From JALOKP01 sp963800865 (GTDB lineage: Bacteria; Acidobacteriota; Polarisedimenticolia; J045): a stretch of DNA of 64,000 nucleotides. The notes beneath the pieces were generated by a model, which saw only the letters and a list, made by a program, of their open reading frames with translations, made no database searches and was not told the origin of the DNA. Positions 11,506 through 19,634 of the stretch are shown piece after piece. The position numbers and the translations under genes were made by a program. Every line of letters starts with the position of its first letter. The stretch's first letter is position 1. Location: positions 1,674,001 to 1,738,000 of the forward strand of contig CAWDCL010000004.1 in assembly GCA_963800865.1 (NCBI GenBank), read 5' to 3'.

Positions 11506-11835
11506 ATGAGCAAGTTCCTGAGATTCGCTGGTCTGGTCCTGGTCCTGATGCTCGTCCTTGCGCCCGGCACCTCGGCCCTCGCCGCCGAAGGGGACGCGGC
11601 CGCCGGCACCCTGATGGATTTCGCCGGCCTCGGCGCCGGCATCGGTGCCGGGCTCGTCGCGGTCGGCGCCGGCATGGGCATCGGCCGGCTCGCCGCCGCC
11701 GCCGCGGAGGGGATCGCGCGCCAGCCGTCCGCCTCTTCGAGCATCGTGGGCGCGGTCAACCTGCCGCTGTTCCTGCTCGAAGGCGTCGCCATCATCGGCC
11801 TGGTCGTCTGCCTGCTCGTCGTCTTCACGCGCTGA
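11506..11835 (+). CDS. atpE: ATP synthase Fo subunit c (AtpE) with N-terminal signal-like extension
   Basis: Subunit c is the proteolipid that forms the rotor ring. The core hairpin (residues 36-109) has the glycine-rich first helix, the conserved polar loop ARQP at 71-74, and the ion-binding Glu92 in FLLEGVAI. No Gln/Ser/Thr signature of sodium-binding rings is seen, so proton coupling is likely. At 109 residues it is about 30 longer than most c subunits. The extra N-terminus is basic then hydrophobic and ends TSALAAEG, resembling a signal peptide with an Ala-x-Ala site. GGAGGAGTTCCAAGC precedes the ATG. Confidence 0.95.
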   Translation: MSKFLRFAGLVLVLMLVLAPGTSALAAEGDAAAGTLMDFAGLGAGIGAGLVAVGAGMGIGRLAAAAAEGIARQPSASSSIVGAVNLPLFLLEGVAIIGLVVCLLVVFTR

Positions 11836-11845
11836 GGCGGACGTG

Positions 11846-12403
11846 ATGCCCGCCACGGCCATGGCGATCCTCGCCTCCTCCGGAGGCGGCGGGGGGAACC
11901 CGCTGCTCCGGGTCGATCCGGGGCTCGCCGTCTGGACGCTGATCGTCTTCTTCCTGATGCTGGTCGTGCTCCGGAAGTACGGCTGGGGGATGATGATCGA
12001 CAAGCTCGACGCCCGGGACCGGGCGATCCGCGGCGCGATCGAGGAGGCGCGGGCCGAGCGGCTCGAGGCCGAGAAGCTCCTGCTCGATCAGAAGGCGCTG
12101 CTCGACCAGACGCGACGCGAGACGGCGTCGATGCTGCAGGCGGCCCAGCAGGACGCGGGAGCCGAGCGGCAGCGACTCGTCGAGCGGGCGCGGGAGGAAT
12201 GCGAGCGGATCGTCGAGCGGGGCCGCGAGCAGATCGATCAGGAAACGCGCGCGGCGGTCGCGGAGGTGCGCAAGGTCGTGGCCGACCTGGCGATCAACGT
12301 GGCCGGGCGACTGCTCGACAAGAACCTCGACACCGCGGGACAGCGCGAGCTGGCCGAGAAGTTCGTCGGCGAACTCGAGCGCAAGGGCGGCGCCGAGGCC
12401 TGA
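11846..12403 (+). CDS. atpF: ATP synthase Fo subunit b (AtpF)
   Basis: Subunit b is the peripheral stator stalk. The 185-residue protein has one membrane helix (VWTLIVFFLMLVVLRKYGW, around residue 29) followed by a long charged coiled coil rich in Glu, Arg and Gln. The ATG lies 5 nt after GAGGCGG; a GTG one codon earlier is also possible. It is the last gene of the Fo operon and is followed by a hairpin and a convergent gene. The delta subunit and F1 genes must therefore be elsewhere. Confidence 0.93.
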   Translation: MPATAMAILASSGGGGGNPLLRVDPGLAVWTLIVFFLMLVVLRKYGWGMMIDKLDARDRAIRGAIEEARAERLEAEKLLLDQKALLDQTRRETASMLQAAQQDAGAERQRLVERAREECERIVERGREQIDQETRAAVAEVRKVVADLAINVAGRLLDKNLDTAGQRELAEKFVGELERKGGAEA

Positions 12404-12431
12404 GGTTCCGCCGCAGGATGACGTTCCGGGA

Positions 12432-12459
12432 CGCGGGCGGCCGGCTGCGGTCGCCCGCG
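12432..12459. terminator. Hairpin terminator between convergent atpF and B3/4-domain gene
   Basis: A CGCGGGCG / CGCCCGCG stem extended by GCC/GGT encloses a GGCTGC loop. On the plus strand it is followed by GCTTCGTTTCGT. Its position between two convergent stops fits a bidirectional terminator. Confidence 0.6.
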
Positions 12460-12469
12460 CTTCGTTTCG

Positions 12470-13147
12470 TCAGGGCAGCACGCCGGAGACGGTCCGGGCC
12501 GCGAGCAGCGCCTCGGCGCGCTCGCGCAACCAGGCCGCCCAGAGGTCGAGCGCAACGATGTCGTGGCCGGTCGGCGCGAACATCACGTAGAGCAGGTGCG
12601 ATGCGCCGGGCCCGACGCTGGTCCGCAGCGAATCGGCGCTGGGGTTGCCGAACGGGCCGTCCGCATCGGCCAGGGCCAGGCGCCCCGCGAGATGGACGTC
12701 GGGCTTGTTGATCCCGGCGTACGACTCCCCCTCGCGGCCGAGGCGGGCCTCGATCGGTCCCGGTGCGAGCCGGTCGACGTCGTAGAGGCCGACCGGCAGC
12801 CCGGAGAGCACGGCCCACAGGTTCGCGAGGTCGACCGCCGGGTGGATCCGCGGGAACGGCTCGCCCTTCAGCAGCCGGCGCAGCAGGGCCTCGGGGCTCG
12901 GACGGTAGCGGGTCGGATCCATCCCGACGCTGCGGTAGAGCACGCGCGCGGGCTGCAACAGGTCGATCGCGCCGGCCGTCCGTCCCGCGTAGCGCGCCGT
13001 GAGGCGCTCCACCCCGGCAGCGATCTCCTCGCCGAGGGCTTCCTCGCCCTCGGGCGAAGGCGCGGCGTCGAAGGCCTCGACCATCGCGAGCGAGACGAGG
13101 TCCTTGATCTCCGGCGCCCGGGTCACGCGATCGATCCGCATCGTCAT
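12470..13147 (-). CDS. B3/4 (phenylalanyl-tRNA synthetase beta-like) domain protein
   Basis: The 225-residue protein resembles the stand-alone B3/4 domain family, related to the tRNA- or amino acid-binding/editing domain of the Phe-tRNA synthetase beta chain. Typical elements are MDPTRYRPSPEALLRRLLKG, HPAVDLANLWAVLSGLPVGLYD and the closing segment that includes GHDIVALDLWAAWL. Such proteins are thought to act on tRNA or aminoacyl-tRNA, but their substrate is mostly unknown. The gene stands alone and converges on atpF. Its start region faces that of the pseudokinase operon, separated by about 108 nt. Confidence 0.75.
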   Translation of the reverse strand: MTMRIDRVTRAPEIKDLVSLAMVEAFDAAPSPEGEEALGEEIAAGVERLTARYAGRTAGAIDLLQPARVLYRSVGMDPTRYRPSPEALLRRLLKGEPFPRIHPAVDLANLWAVLSGLPVGLYDVDRLAPGPIEARLGREGESYAGINKPDVHLAGRLALADADGPFGNPSADSLRTSVGPGASHLLYVMFAPTGHDIVALDLWAAWLRERAEALLAARTVSGVLP

Positions 13148-13255
13148 CGCCGTTCCTCGCGCCGGGAGCGTCGGGACCCGCGGCAGCGTCCGGCGCCGGA
13201 TCGGGCATAATCCAGCGGTCCGGCCCCACCACCGCGAGGAGCGCGTCGCCGCCGC

Positions 13256-15319
13256 ATGGTTTCAAAGCACGATCCCGTCGGCTCCGGGGCCGGCTCCGGC
13301 AGCGTCTCCCGCATCGGTCCCTGCGAGGTGCAGGGGCTCGCGTACCGCGCGGCGACCGGCGGAGTCTACCTCGCTCGGCGGCCCGGCAGCGATGCCCCGG
13401 TCCTCGCCGCGCGCCTGCGGCAATCGTCGGGGCTGCCGTCCGACGAGCACGAGGAGACCGGTGCCCGCGCCGCGCGCGGGCTTCACGCTGCGCTCGCGTT
13501 CGAGCACGCCGGGGCGGCCCGCGTCGTCGAGGCCGGGGAGAGCGAGGACGGCGCGTTCGTCGCCTGGGTGCGCCCGCCGGGGACACGCCTGGACGCCTTC
13601 ACCGAGCGGGGCCTGGCGCTGCCCGCCGGGAACGTCGTGGAGATCGGCCGGCGGCTGGCGCAGGTCCTGGGAGCCGCGCACCGCGCCGGGCTCGTTCACG
13701 GCGATCTCCGGCCGCCGCACGTCGTGGTGGCCGGCGATGGGAGCCTGCAGCTCGTCGGTTTCGGTCTCGCCCTCGACGGCGCGGCTCCGTCGCTGCGCGA
13801 GGACGCCGCCTTCGCGCCGGTCGACTTCCTGTCCCCGGAGCAGGTGGCCGGCCGCGCGCCCGACCCGCGTTCGGACCTTTTCTCGCTCGCCGCGCTGCTC
13901 TACACACTCGCCTGCGGGCGGACGCCGTTCGGCGGGGAGTCGCCCTCGTCGGTGCTCTACCGGATCGTGAACGACCCGCCGCGCCCGCTGCGTCAAGTCG
14001 CCCCGGAGCTTCCGCCGGCCTTCGACGCCTTCTTCGCACGGGCGCTGGAGAAGGATCCCGAGGCCCGCTTTCCCGACGCGGCGGCCTTCGAGCGGGGGCT
14101 TGCGGAACTGGCGGAGCTCCCGCTTCCGCGCGGCCCGATCGAGCCGCCGGCCGGTGAGCCCGAGCGCCCGGAGGTCCAGGCCGGACTCGACTCGGGGACC
14201 GGCGCCGATCGGCCGGCCGCCGCGCGCGACACGCCACGCGCCGGCCGGACGCGGCCGTTGGCGATCCTCGCCGGCCTCGCCGCCGCGCTGCTCGCAGCAG
14301 TCCTGCTCTGGATCGTGCCCTACAGGCTGGGAGCGGACCCGTTCGCCGCGCGCCGCCGCGGGGTCGAGGACCAGCTCGAGCGGGCGCTCGGTCCGCTCGG
14401 CCGCGCGCTGCGGACGACCGAGCCGGAGCGCCGTCTCGCGGTCGAGACCGACCCCGCGGGCCTGGCCTGGGTCGTCGAAGGTGCGGCACGGCGCGACGCC
14501 GAGGGACGGCTCGCCTGGATCCCGGGCGGAACGGCACCGATCGTGCTGCGCGTCGACGACCCGTGCCGCGACGGGTCGGCGAGTTTCTTCCCGTCGTCCG
14601 CGCCCGAGCGGGTCGTGGTCGGGACGGTGCCGCGTCGCGAGGAGGTGCTGCTCGCGACCGACCCGGCCGGCGCGGAGGTGCTGATCGATGGGACGGCTCA
14701 GCCGGAAAGGACCCCGGCGCGCCTCGCGCTCGAGTCCTGCGCCGGCCACACGATCGAGCTGCGCGCGCCGGGGCGCAGCGCCCGGACGCTGACGCTGGCG
14801 GGCGACGAGCAGGTACGGGCCTGGCGCGAGGCGCTGGCCTCAGTCGTCCTGTCGCCGCTTCCCAAGGCATGGCTCGTCATCCCCCCCGCGCCTCCGGCGC
14901 TCGAGGTCGAAGTCCTGGCCCGGACCGAGGGGGGCCTCAAGCGCCTCGGAGTGGACGGGGAGACGCTCGAGCTCGACCCGGGCCGCTGGCGCCTGGTGCT
15001 TCGCGCCGCGGGCGCGCTCTACGAGCAGGAGCTGGAGGTCGAGTTGTCCGAGGGGGCGCGCACGACGCTCCCGGTGCGCTACCCTTCGCTCGGCTGGCTG
15101 TCGGTGCGTGCCGTGCCGCCCGGTGGGCCGGTGCTGGTCCGGCTGGGGCGCGGCCCGGAGGTCAGCCTCGGGGAGACGGCGATCGCGAAGCGCCCGCTGG
15201 TGGCGGGCGAGTACACCGTGATCCTCGTCCACCCGGCCAGTGGCGCGCGCACCACGCGAACGGTGCGCGTGCGTGCCGGCGAGACGGCGGAGGTCCGCGT
15301 GGGGAGCAACGAATGGTGA
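13256..15319 (+). CDS. Membrane pseudokinase with extracytoplasmic PEGA-like repeats
   Basis: The 687-residue protein has a Ser/Thr-kinase fold at residues 20-285, a transmembrane helix at about 335-356, and a C-terminal part with PEGA-like modules (TDPAGAEVLIDGTAQPERTP; AVPPGGPVLVRLGRGP). The fold is recognisable from SPEQVAGRAPDPRSDLFSLA and the GRTPF segment. Key catalytic residues are missing. HRDLKPxN reads HGDLRPPH (Asp150 kept, Lys and Asn lost), DFG reads GFG at 168-170, and the VAIK lysine is Arg in VLAARL. ATP hydrolysis therefore looks unlikely, and a scaffold or sensor role is inferred. A CATAAT box lies at 13206-13211. The stop overlaps the next gene, so the operon is coupled. 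Confidence 0.8.
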   Translation: MVSKHDPVGSGAGSGSVSRIGPCEVQGLAYRAATGGVYLARRPGSDAPVLAARLRQSSGLPSDEHEETGARAARGLHAALAFEHAGAARVVEAGESEDGAFVAWVRPPGTRLDAFTERGLALPAGNVVEIGRRLAQVLGAAHRAGLVHGDLRPPHVVVAGDGSLQLVGFGLALDGAAPSLREDAAFAPVDFLSPEQVAGRAPDPRSDLFSLAALLYTLACGRTPFGGESPSSVLYRIVNDPPRPLRQVAPELPPAFDAFFARALEKDPEARFPDAAAFERGLAELAELPLPRGPIEPPAGEPERPEVQAGLDSGTGADRPAAARDTPRAGRTRPLAILAGLAAALLAAVLLWIVPYRLGADPFAARRRGVEDQLERALGPLGRALRTTEPERRLAVETDPAGLAWVVEGAARRDAEGRLAWIPGGTAPIVLRVDDPCRDGSASFFPSSAPERVVVGTVPRREEVLLATDPAGAEVLIDGTAQPERTPARLALESCAGHTIELRAPGRSARTLTLAGDEQVRAWREALASVVLSPLPKAWLVIPPAPPALEVEVLARTEGGLKRLGVDGETLELDPGRWRLVLRAAGALYEQELEVELSEGARTTLPVRYPSLGWLSVRAVPPGGPVLVRLGRGPEVSLGETAIAKRPLVAGEYTVILVHPASGARTTRTVRVRAGETAEVRVGSNEW

Positions 15320-16839
15320 GCCCGGACTCCCGCTTTCCGGGCGCGATCGCGCTTCTCGTCGCCGTCGTGCTGGCGATCGCGCTGCCGGCGATCGCGAGCG
15401 ACGGTGACGCCGCCGCGCTCGAGCGGCGCTACCTCGCAGCGCGCGATCTCGAGGCGACCGGACAACTCGGCCAGGCGCGCGACATGTATCGCGAGATCGT
15501 CGCGGTCGAGACGGGCAACCCGCGGCGCGACGACGCGCTGCTGGGGCTGACCCGGATTGCGCTCGGAGCCGATGGCCCCGAGGCTCCGATTCCGCGTACG
15601 ACGTCCGCGGCGGCGCTGGTGGAGGCGCGGGCGAGGCTGTCGGCGATCGTCGATGCTCCTTCCGGTGCCGACGCCGCCCCCGAAGCGGCCTACTGGCTGG
15701 CGCTCCTGCAGCTCGACCCGCGCGCGCCCTTCTTCGATCCGTCGGCCGCCCAGGCTGCGTTGACCGCCTATCCGCGGCTCTACCCCGGCTCGCCCTTCAG
15801 CCGGGGCGCGATGGTGCGGGCGTCCGAGGTGCTGGTCGGCAGCGGCCGCGCCGACGCGGCGCGCCAGCTCGCCTTCCGTGCGCTCGCCGGCGGCGCTGCG
15901 GGGAACGAGGCGGCCAGGGCGTGGCGGGTGCTGGGCGAGGCCGAGGCCCGGGCTGGTCGGGTGCAACCGGCGCTGGTCGCGCTCGGTCGGTGCTTCGAAA
16001 TCGCGCCGGGCGGGCCGCTCGCGCGCGAAGCGAAGGACCTGGCGACGATCCTCGACCGGAGCGCGTTCGGCCGCAGCCGCGGCACCGCCGGCGGCTACAG
16101 CCCTTCGGGCGAGCCGACGGGCCTCCCCGGGCGCGTCGTCGACCTGGCCGCACAGGCCGACGGAACGCTGATCGCGCTGCTTGCGCGCGACGGGCAACTC
16201 GTGACGATTGCGCCGGACGGGAAGGCGGGGAACCGGGCGACCGCGCTGGACGCGACGTCCGTCGCCATCGACCGCACCGGCCGGACCTGGCTCGCCGCAC
16301 CCGGCAAGCTGCTGGTCGGCGACCGCGGGGCCACCATCCCGCTTCCCCCCGGCGCCGAGGTCGTGTCGATCGCACCGGTGGGGCCGCTGTCGGCCTGGAT
16401 CGCCGATGCCGACCAGCGCCGGGTGGTGCGCCTGAACGGCGACGGGGCGATCGCGGTCACGGCTCCGCTGCCGCCGCGCGCCGATCCGGTGCGGATCGCG
16501 GCTGCCGCCGACGGCGGCGTCTGGGTGCTCGAGTCGCGGGGCCCCACCCTTCTTGGATACGGTCCCGGCGGCGAGCAGCGCGCAGCGATCGCGCTCGGCG
16601 ACCCGGTGGAGAAACCGCTCGACGTGCGGACCGACGCGCTGGGGAACGTCTACCTGCTCGGAGCGAAGCCGATCGCGGTCTACGTCTTCGACCCCGCAGG
16701 GAAACTGGCGCTGACCTGGGAACCCGCGAGCGCCGCGCCGGGCGAGGAGTTCCCACGCCCCGCCCTGCTCGCGATCGACGGGGCCGGGGGGATCGCGATC
16801 TACGACGCGCGGCTGGAGAACGTGCGATGGTGGCGTTAG
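15313..16839 (+). CDS. Exported TPR and beta-propeller (NHL-like) protein
   Basis: The 508-residue protein starts with a signal peptide (residues 8-29, ending AIASDG), then TPR-like helical pairs over about 30-240 (RYLAARDLEATGQLGQARDMYREI and similar). About six short beta-blade repeats follow to the end (for example DGTLIALLARDGQLVTIAPDG). This architecture occurs in periplasmic scaffold proteins of secretion or gliding complexes, but no specific function is recognised. The ATG overlaps the pseudokinase stop (ATGGTGA) and the next gene is 10 nt downstream, so the three proteins are probably made together. Confidence 0.75.
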   Translation: MVSPDSRFPGAIALLVAVVLAIALPAIASDGDAAALERRYLAARDLEATGQLGQARDMYREIVAVETGNPRRDDALLGLTRIALGADGPEAPIPRTTSAAALVEARARLSAIVDAPSGADAAPEAAYWLALLQLDPRAPFFDPSAAQAALTAYPRLYPGSPFSRGAMVRASEVLVGSGRADAARQLAFRALAGGAAGNEAARAWRVLGEAEARAGRVQPALVALGRCFEIAPGGPLAREAKDLATILDRSAFGRSRGTAGGYSPSGEPTGLPGRVVDLAAQADGTLIALLARDGQLVTIAPDGKAGNRATALDATSVAIDRTGRTWLAAPGKLLVGDRGATIPLPPGAEVVSIAPVGPLSAWIADADQRRVVRLNGDGAIAVTAPLPPRADPVRIAAAADGGVWVLESRGPTLLGYGPGGEQRAAIALGDPVEKPLDVRTDALGNVYLLGAKPIAVYVFDPAGKLALTWEPASAAPGEEFPRPALLAIDGAGGIAIYDARLENVRWWR

Positions 16840-16849
16840 GGGTGCCGCG

Positions 16850-18994
16850 GTGACGCGCCGGATCCTCGCGGGTTGCCTCGCGGCCGCGCTCGCGGGCGTG
16901 GCCCCGTCGTGGTCCGCCGAGCAGGCCGCGCCGGTCGCGACGCCCGCGCCGGCCACGCCGCCGCCACCGGTCACGCTCGCGGCGCTCGACGACGACCTCG
17001 CCGCGGCCGCCGCGGCTTTCAACGCGACCGAATTCGAGCGTGCGCTCGAGCTCGCCCGCAACGCCGCGTCGGCGGCCGAGGTCGCGACGAGCGCGGCCGG
17101 GGCCGATCCGGCCGCCGCTGCCGCGCTGCGCGAGCGGCTGGCTCGGGCCTACGACCTCGGGGCGCAGTCGCGGCTCGCCCTCGGCGACCGGCGCAGCGCC
17201 GGCGAGTCGATCGAGCGCCTGCTGCGGACCCGCCCCGGGTACCGGGTCGATGCGGCCGCGAGTGGTCCCGCGTACGCCAAGCTGGTCGAGACGCGGCGTC
17301 AGCTGCTGGTCGGCTACATCGTCCCCGACTGCCGGCCGGTGGCGTGCGAGCGCGTGCTTGTCGACGGGCAGCCGGCCGAACTGGTTCCCGAGCACGGCTT
17401 CGCCGCGCTGGCAGGCCAGCGGGAGGTGGTGCTCGGCCGCCACAGCTTCCGCGACGCGCCCGCGGTACCGGTCAAGATCCCGCCCGGGGGCAAGGTCCCG
17501 CTCGCCGCGACGCTCGAGCAGACCTCGCGCGATCTCGTGGTCACCACGATCCCGCCCGGCGTCACCGTGCAGCTCAACGGCCGGCGCGTGGGCGTGACGG
17601 CCTCCGACCCCGGCGGGCAGCCGGCGTCGCTGCCGCTGACGATCGACTCGCTCGTCCCCGACCACTACGTGCTGGAGTTCGAGGCCCCCTGCCTGCGGAA
17701 GGTCGAGCAGCCGGTCGAACTGATCCTCGACGCGCAGGCCCCGGGGGCGCTGGTGCTCGACCCGGTGCGGCTGGAGCCGACGCGCGGCACGATCGACCTC
17801 AAGCCGCCCGCGGGCGAGGGGATCGTCACGCTCGACGGGCGCGAGGTCCAGCCGGCGACGATCGACACCTGTCCGGGCCGGCACGAGGTCTCGTGGACCA
17901 GCGGCGGGCGCCGCGTCTTCGTCCAGGCGCTCGATCTCGCCGCCGACGAGACGGTCGCCGTGCGACCCGTGCCGCGCCCGACCGTGGCCGTCGTCGAAGG
18001 GACCGGCCCGAACCTCCCGGCGGGTCTGGCTGCCGGCTGGAACATCGTGACGATCCCGGCCGAGCCGGGCGCCGCGCTCGTCCAGGGTGCGGCCGCGGCG
18101 ATCGCCGGGCCCACGGATTCGCCGCCCCTCGTCCCCGCCGCGCGCCGGCTCCCGGCCGGAGGGCTGGCCGAACTGGTACGGCGCGCGGCCCCCGAAGCGG
18201 ACCTGCTGATCCTGCCGCTGCCCGGGGGAGACGCTGCGCGGCGCCTGCAGCGCCTCGCGATCGTCGATCCGGCGCGCGGCCTGATCGAGTGGACGGCCTG
18301 GTCGGAGCGCGACGCGGCGGCGGCCCAGGCGGTCTCGGACCGGCTGGCCGGCAAGGACCTGTCGCTGATCGTCCCGCTCTTCGGCGTGGACCTCGCGCGG
18401 ACCCGCGGCGGCCTGGTCGTCGCCGGGGTGCTGCCCGACGGCCCGGGAGCCGCGGCCGGCCTCGCACCTGGAATGCAGGTGCTGGCGATCGGCGGCCGCG
18501 GCGCCGAAGCGTTCGAAGGGCCGCTCGAGAAGCTCGCCGGGGCCGCCCCCGGCAAGCCGGTCGAGATCCGGGTGCGTGACACCGGCGGCGAAACGGACCG
18601 GAAGATCACTCCCGTGCCGGCGATCGACGCCCCGAACCCCGCGCAGCGGGCGCAGGGTCTCCTGCTGCCCGACGTCGCGCGGCTCGACGTGCTGCGCGTC
18701 GCCGGCAGCGAAAGCGAACGGGCGGCCGCGTCGGTGCGGGCCGCGCTGCTCCTGTCGGCGGCGGGGGCCGACGAGCTCGCGGCCCAGGCGCTCGACCGCG
18801 TGACGGTCGACGAGCGCCTCGACCCGGCCGGAGATGCCTGGGGGACCGTGCTCTACGTGCAGGAGACGGTGGCACGCCGGCTCGGCCGGAAGGACCTGGC
18901 CCAGGCCGCACACGCGCAGTGGGCCGTGCTGAAGGAAGCACGGCTGGGCGGCCGCCTCGGACCGCCGCTGGCGGCGGCGGGCGCGGCCGATTGA
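16850..18994 (+). CDS. Exported protein with TPR-like, PEGA-like and PDZ-like domains
   Basis: The 714-residue protein starts at GTG and has a signal peptide (residues 1-24), a Pro-rich spacer, and a helical TPR-like region around 45-150. Several PEGA-like beta modules follow (VTTIPPGVTVQLNGRRVGV; LKPPAGEGIVTLDGREV). A PDZ-like segment lies near 515-590 (RGGLVVAGVLPDGPGAAAGL and GMQVLAIGGRGAEAFEG) with no protease domain. Helices fill the C-terminus. It is the last gene of the pseudokinase operon. PEGA repeats are shared with the first protein of the operon, suggesting a common envelope structure. No enzymatic motif is visible. Confidence 0.75.
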   Translation: MTRRILAGCLAAALAGVAPSWSAEQAAPVATPAPATPPPPVTLAALDDDLAAAAAAFNATEFERALELARNAASAAEVATSAAGADPAAAAALRERLARAYDLGAQSRLALGDRRSAGESIERLLRTRPGYRVDAAASGPAYAKLVETRRQLLVGYIVPDCRPVACERVLVDGQPAELVPEHGFAALAGQREVVLGRHSFRDAPAVPVKIPPGGKVPLAATLEQTSRDLVVTTIPPGVTVQLNGRRVGVTASDPGGQPASLPLTIDSLVPDHYVLEFEAPCLRKVEQPVELILDAQAPGALVLDPVRLEPTRGTIDLKPPAGEGIVTLDGREVQPATIDTCPGRHEVSWTSGGRRVFVQALDLAADETVAVRPVPRPTVAVVEGTGPNLPAGLAAGWNIVTIPAEPGAALVQGAAAAIAGPTDSPPLVPAARRLPAGGLAELVRRAAPEADLLILPLPGGDAARRLQRLAIVDPARGLIEWTAWSERDAAAAQAVSDRLAGKDLSLIVPLFGVDLARTRGGLVVAGVLPDGPGAAAGLAPGMQVLAIGGRGAEAFEGPLEKLAGAAPGKPVEIRVRDTGGETDRKITPVPAIDAPNPAQRAQGLLLPDVARLDVLRVAGSESERAAASVRAALLLSAAGADELAAQALDRVTVDERLDPAGDAWGTVLYVQETVARRLGRKDLAQAAHAQWAVLKEARLGGRLGPPLAAAGAAD

Positions 18995-19021
18995 CGCGGC
19001 GCCGGCCGACCCGCGTACAAT
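18991..19021 (+). promoter_or_regulatory. Putative promoter of the PAS-DHp/sigma-54 activator genes
   Basis: TTGACG (18991-18996) overlaps the stop codon of the previous gene and is followed, after 19 nt, by TACAAT (19016-19021). The boxes are good but the spacer is two bases longer than ideal. The ATG is about 53 nt downstream. Confidence 0.45.
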
Positions 19022-19073
19022 CGGGCGCGCGCTCGATGCCCCCCGGACGGCAACGATCTCGCGCGGGAGCCAG

Positions 19074-19634
19074 ATGGCCCAGCCCCTGGACACGGACGCA
19101 CTCGGCGCGACCCTCGACGCGCTGCTGGCCTGCGTCGAGCGCCCGGCGGCGGCGATCGCCGCCGATGGCCGCGTGCTCGGGGCCAACGCCGCGTTCGTCG
19201 ATCTCGCGCGTCGCGTCGCGCGCGGCTGGCCGGTCGCCGTCGAGGCGCTCTTCGCCCCGTCCGAGCACGCCCTCTTCCGCGCCCTCGTGCCGCACGCGAT
19301 CGCTCCCGAGAGCTGGCGCGCGACCTTCGCCGACGGAACCGCGCGCTCGGTCCGGGCCCAGGTCGTGCCGGCGATCGGCGCATCGCTGGTGATCGTCGAC
19401 GACGCGGCCGGCCCGCCCGCGGCGGCGAGCAGCGAGGCCGACCTGCGGCACGATGTCGCGGGGCCGCTGACCGCCGTGCTCGGTACGGCCGAGCTGATGC
19501 TGATGAAGGGCGCCGACCTGCCGCCCGCGGTGCGCGACGGGCTGACGCGGATCGTCCAGCACTGCGGCCGCATCTCCGAGATCCTCGCCTCCAGCCGGGC
19601 CCGCGAGGGCTCGCGCCGCGGAGGGCCGGCGTGA
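19074..19634 (+). CDS. PAS-DHp sensor protein lacking the kinase ATPase domain
   Basis: The 186-residue soluble protein has a PAS-like domain at about 15-110 (PAAAIAADGRVLGANAAFVDLARR) and a histidine-kinase dimerisation helix pair at about 118-178. The phosphoacceptor candidate is His126 in LRHDVAGPLTAVLG. The protein ends after the second helix, with no N, G1 or G2 box, so it cannot bind ATP in the usual way. It overlaps the start of the downstream sigma-54 activator by four bases, suggesting it passes phosphate to, or controls, that regulator. It could be a natural short form or a phosphorelay intermediate that needs another kinase. Confidence 0.75.
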   Translation: MAQPLDTDALGATLDALLACVERPAAAIAADGRVLGANAAFVDLARRVARGWPVAVEALFAPSEHALFRALVPHAIAPESWRATFADGTARSVRAQVVPAIGASLVIVDDAAGPPAAASSEADLRHDVAGPLTAVLGTAELMLMKGADLPPAVRDGLTRIVQHCGRISEILASSRAREGSRRGGPA

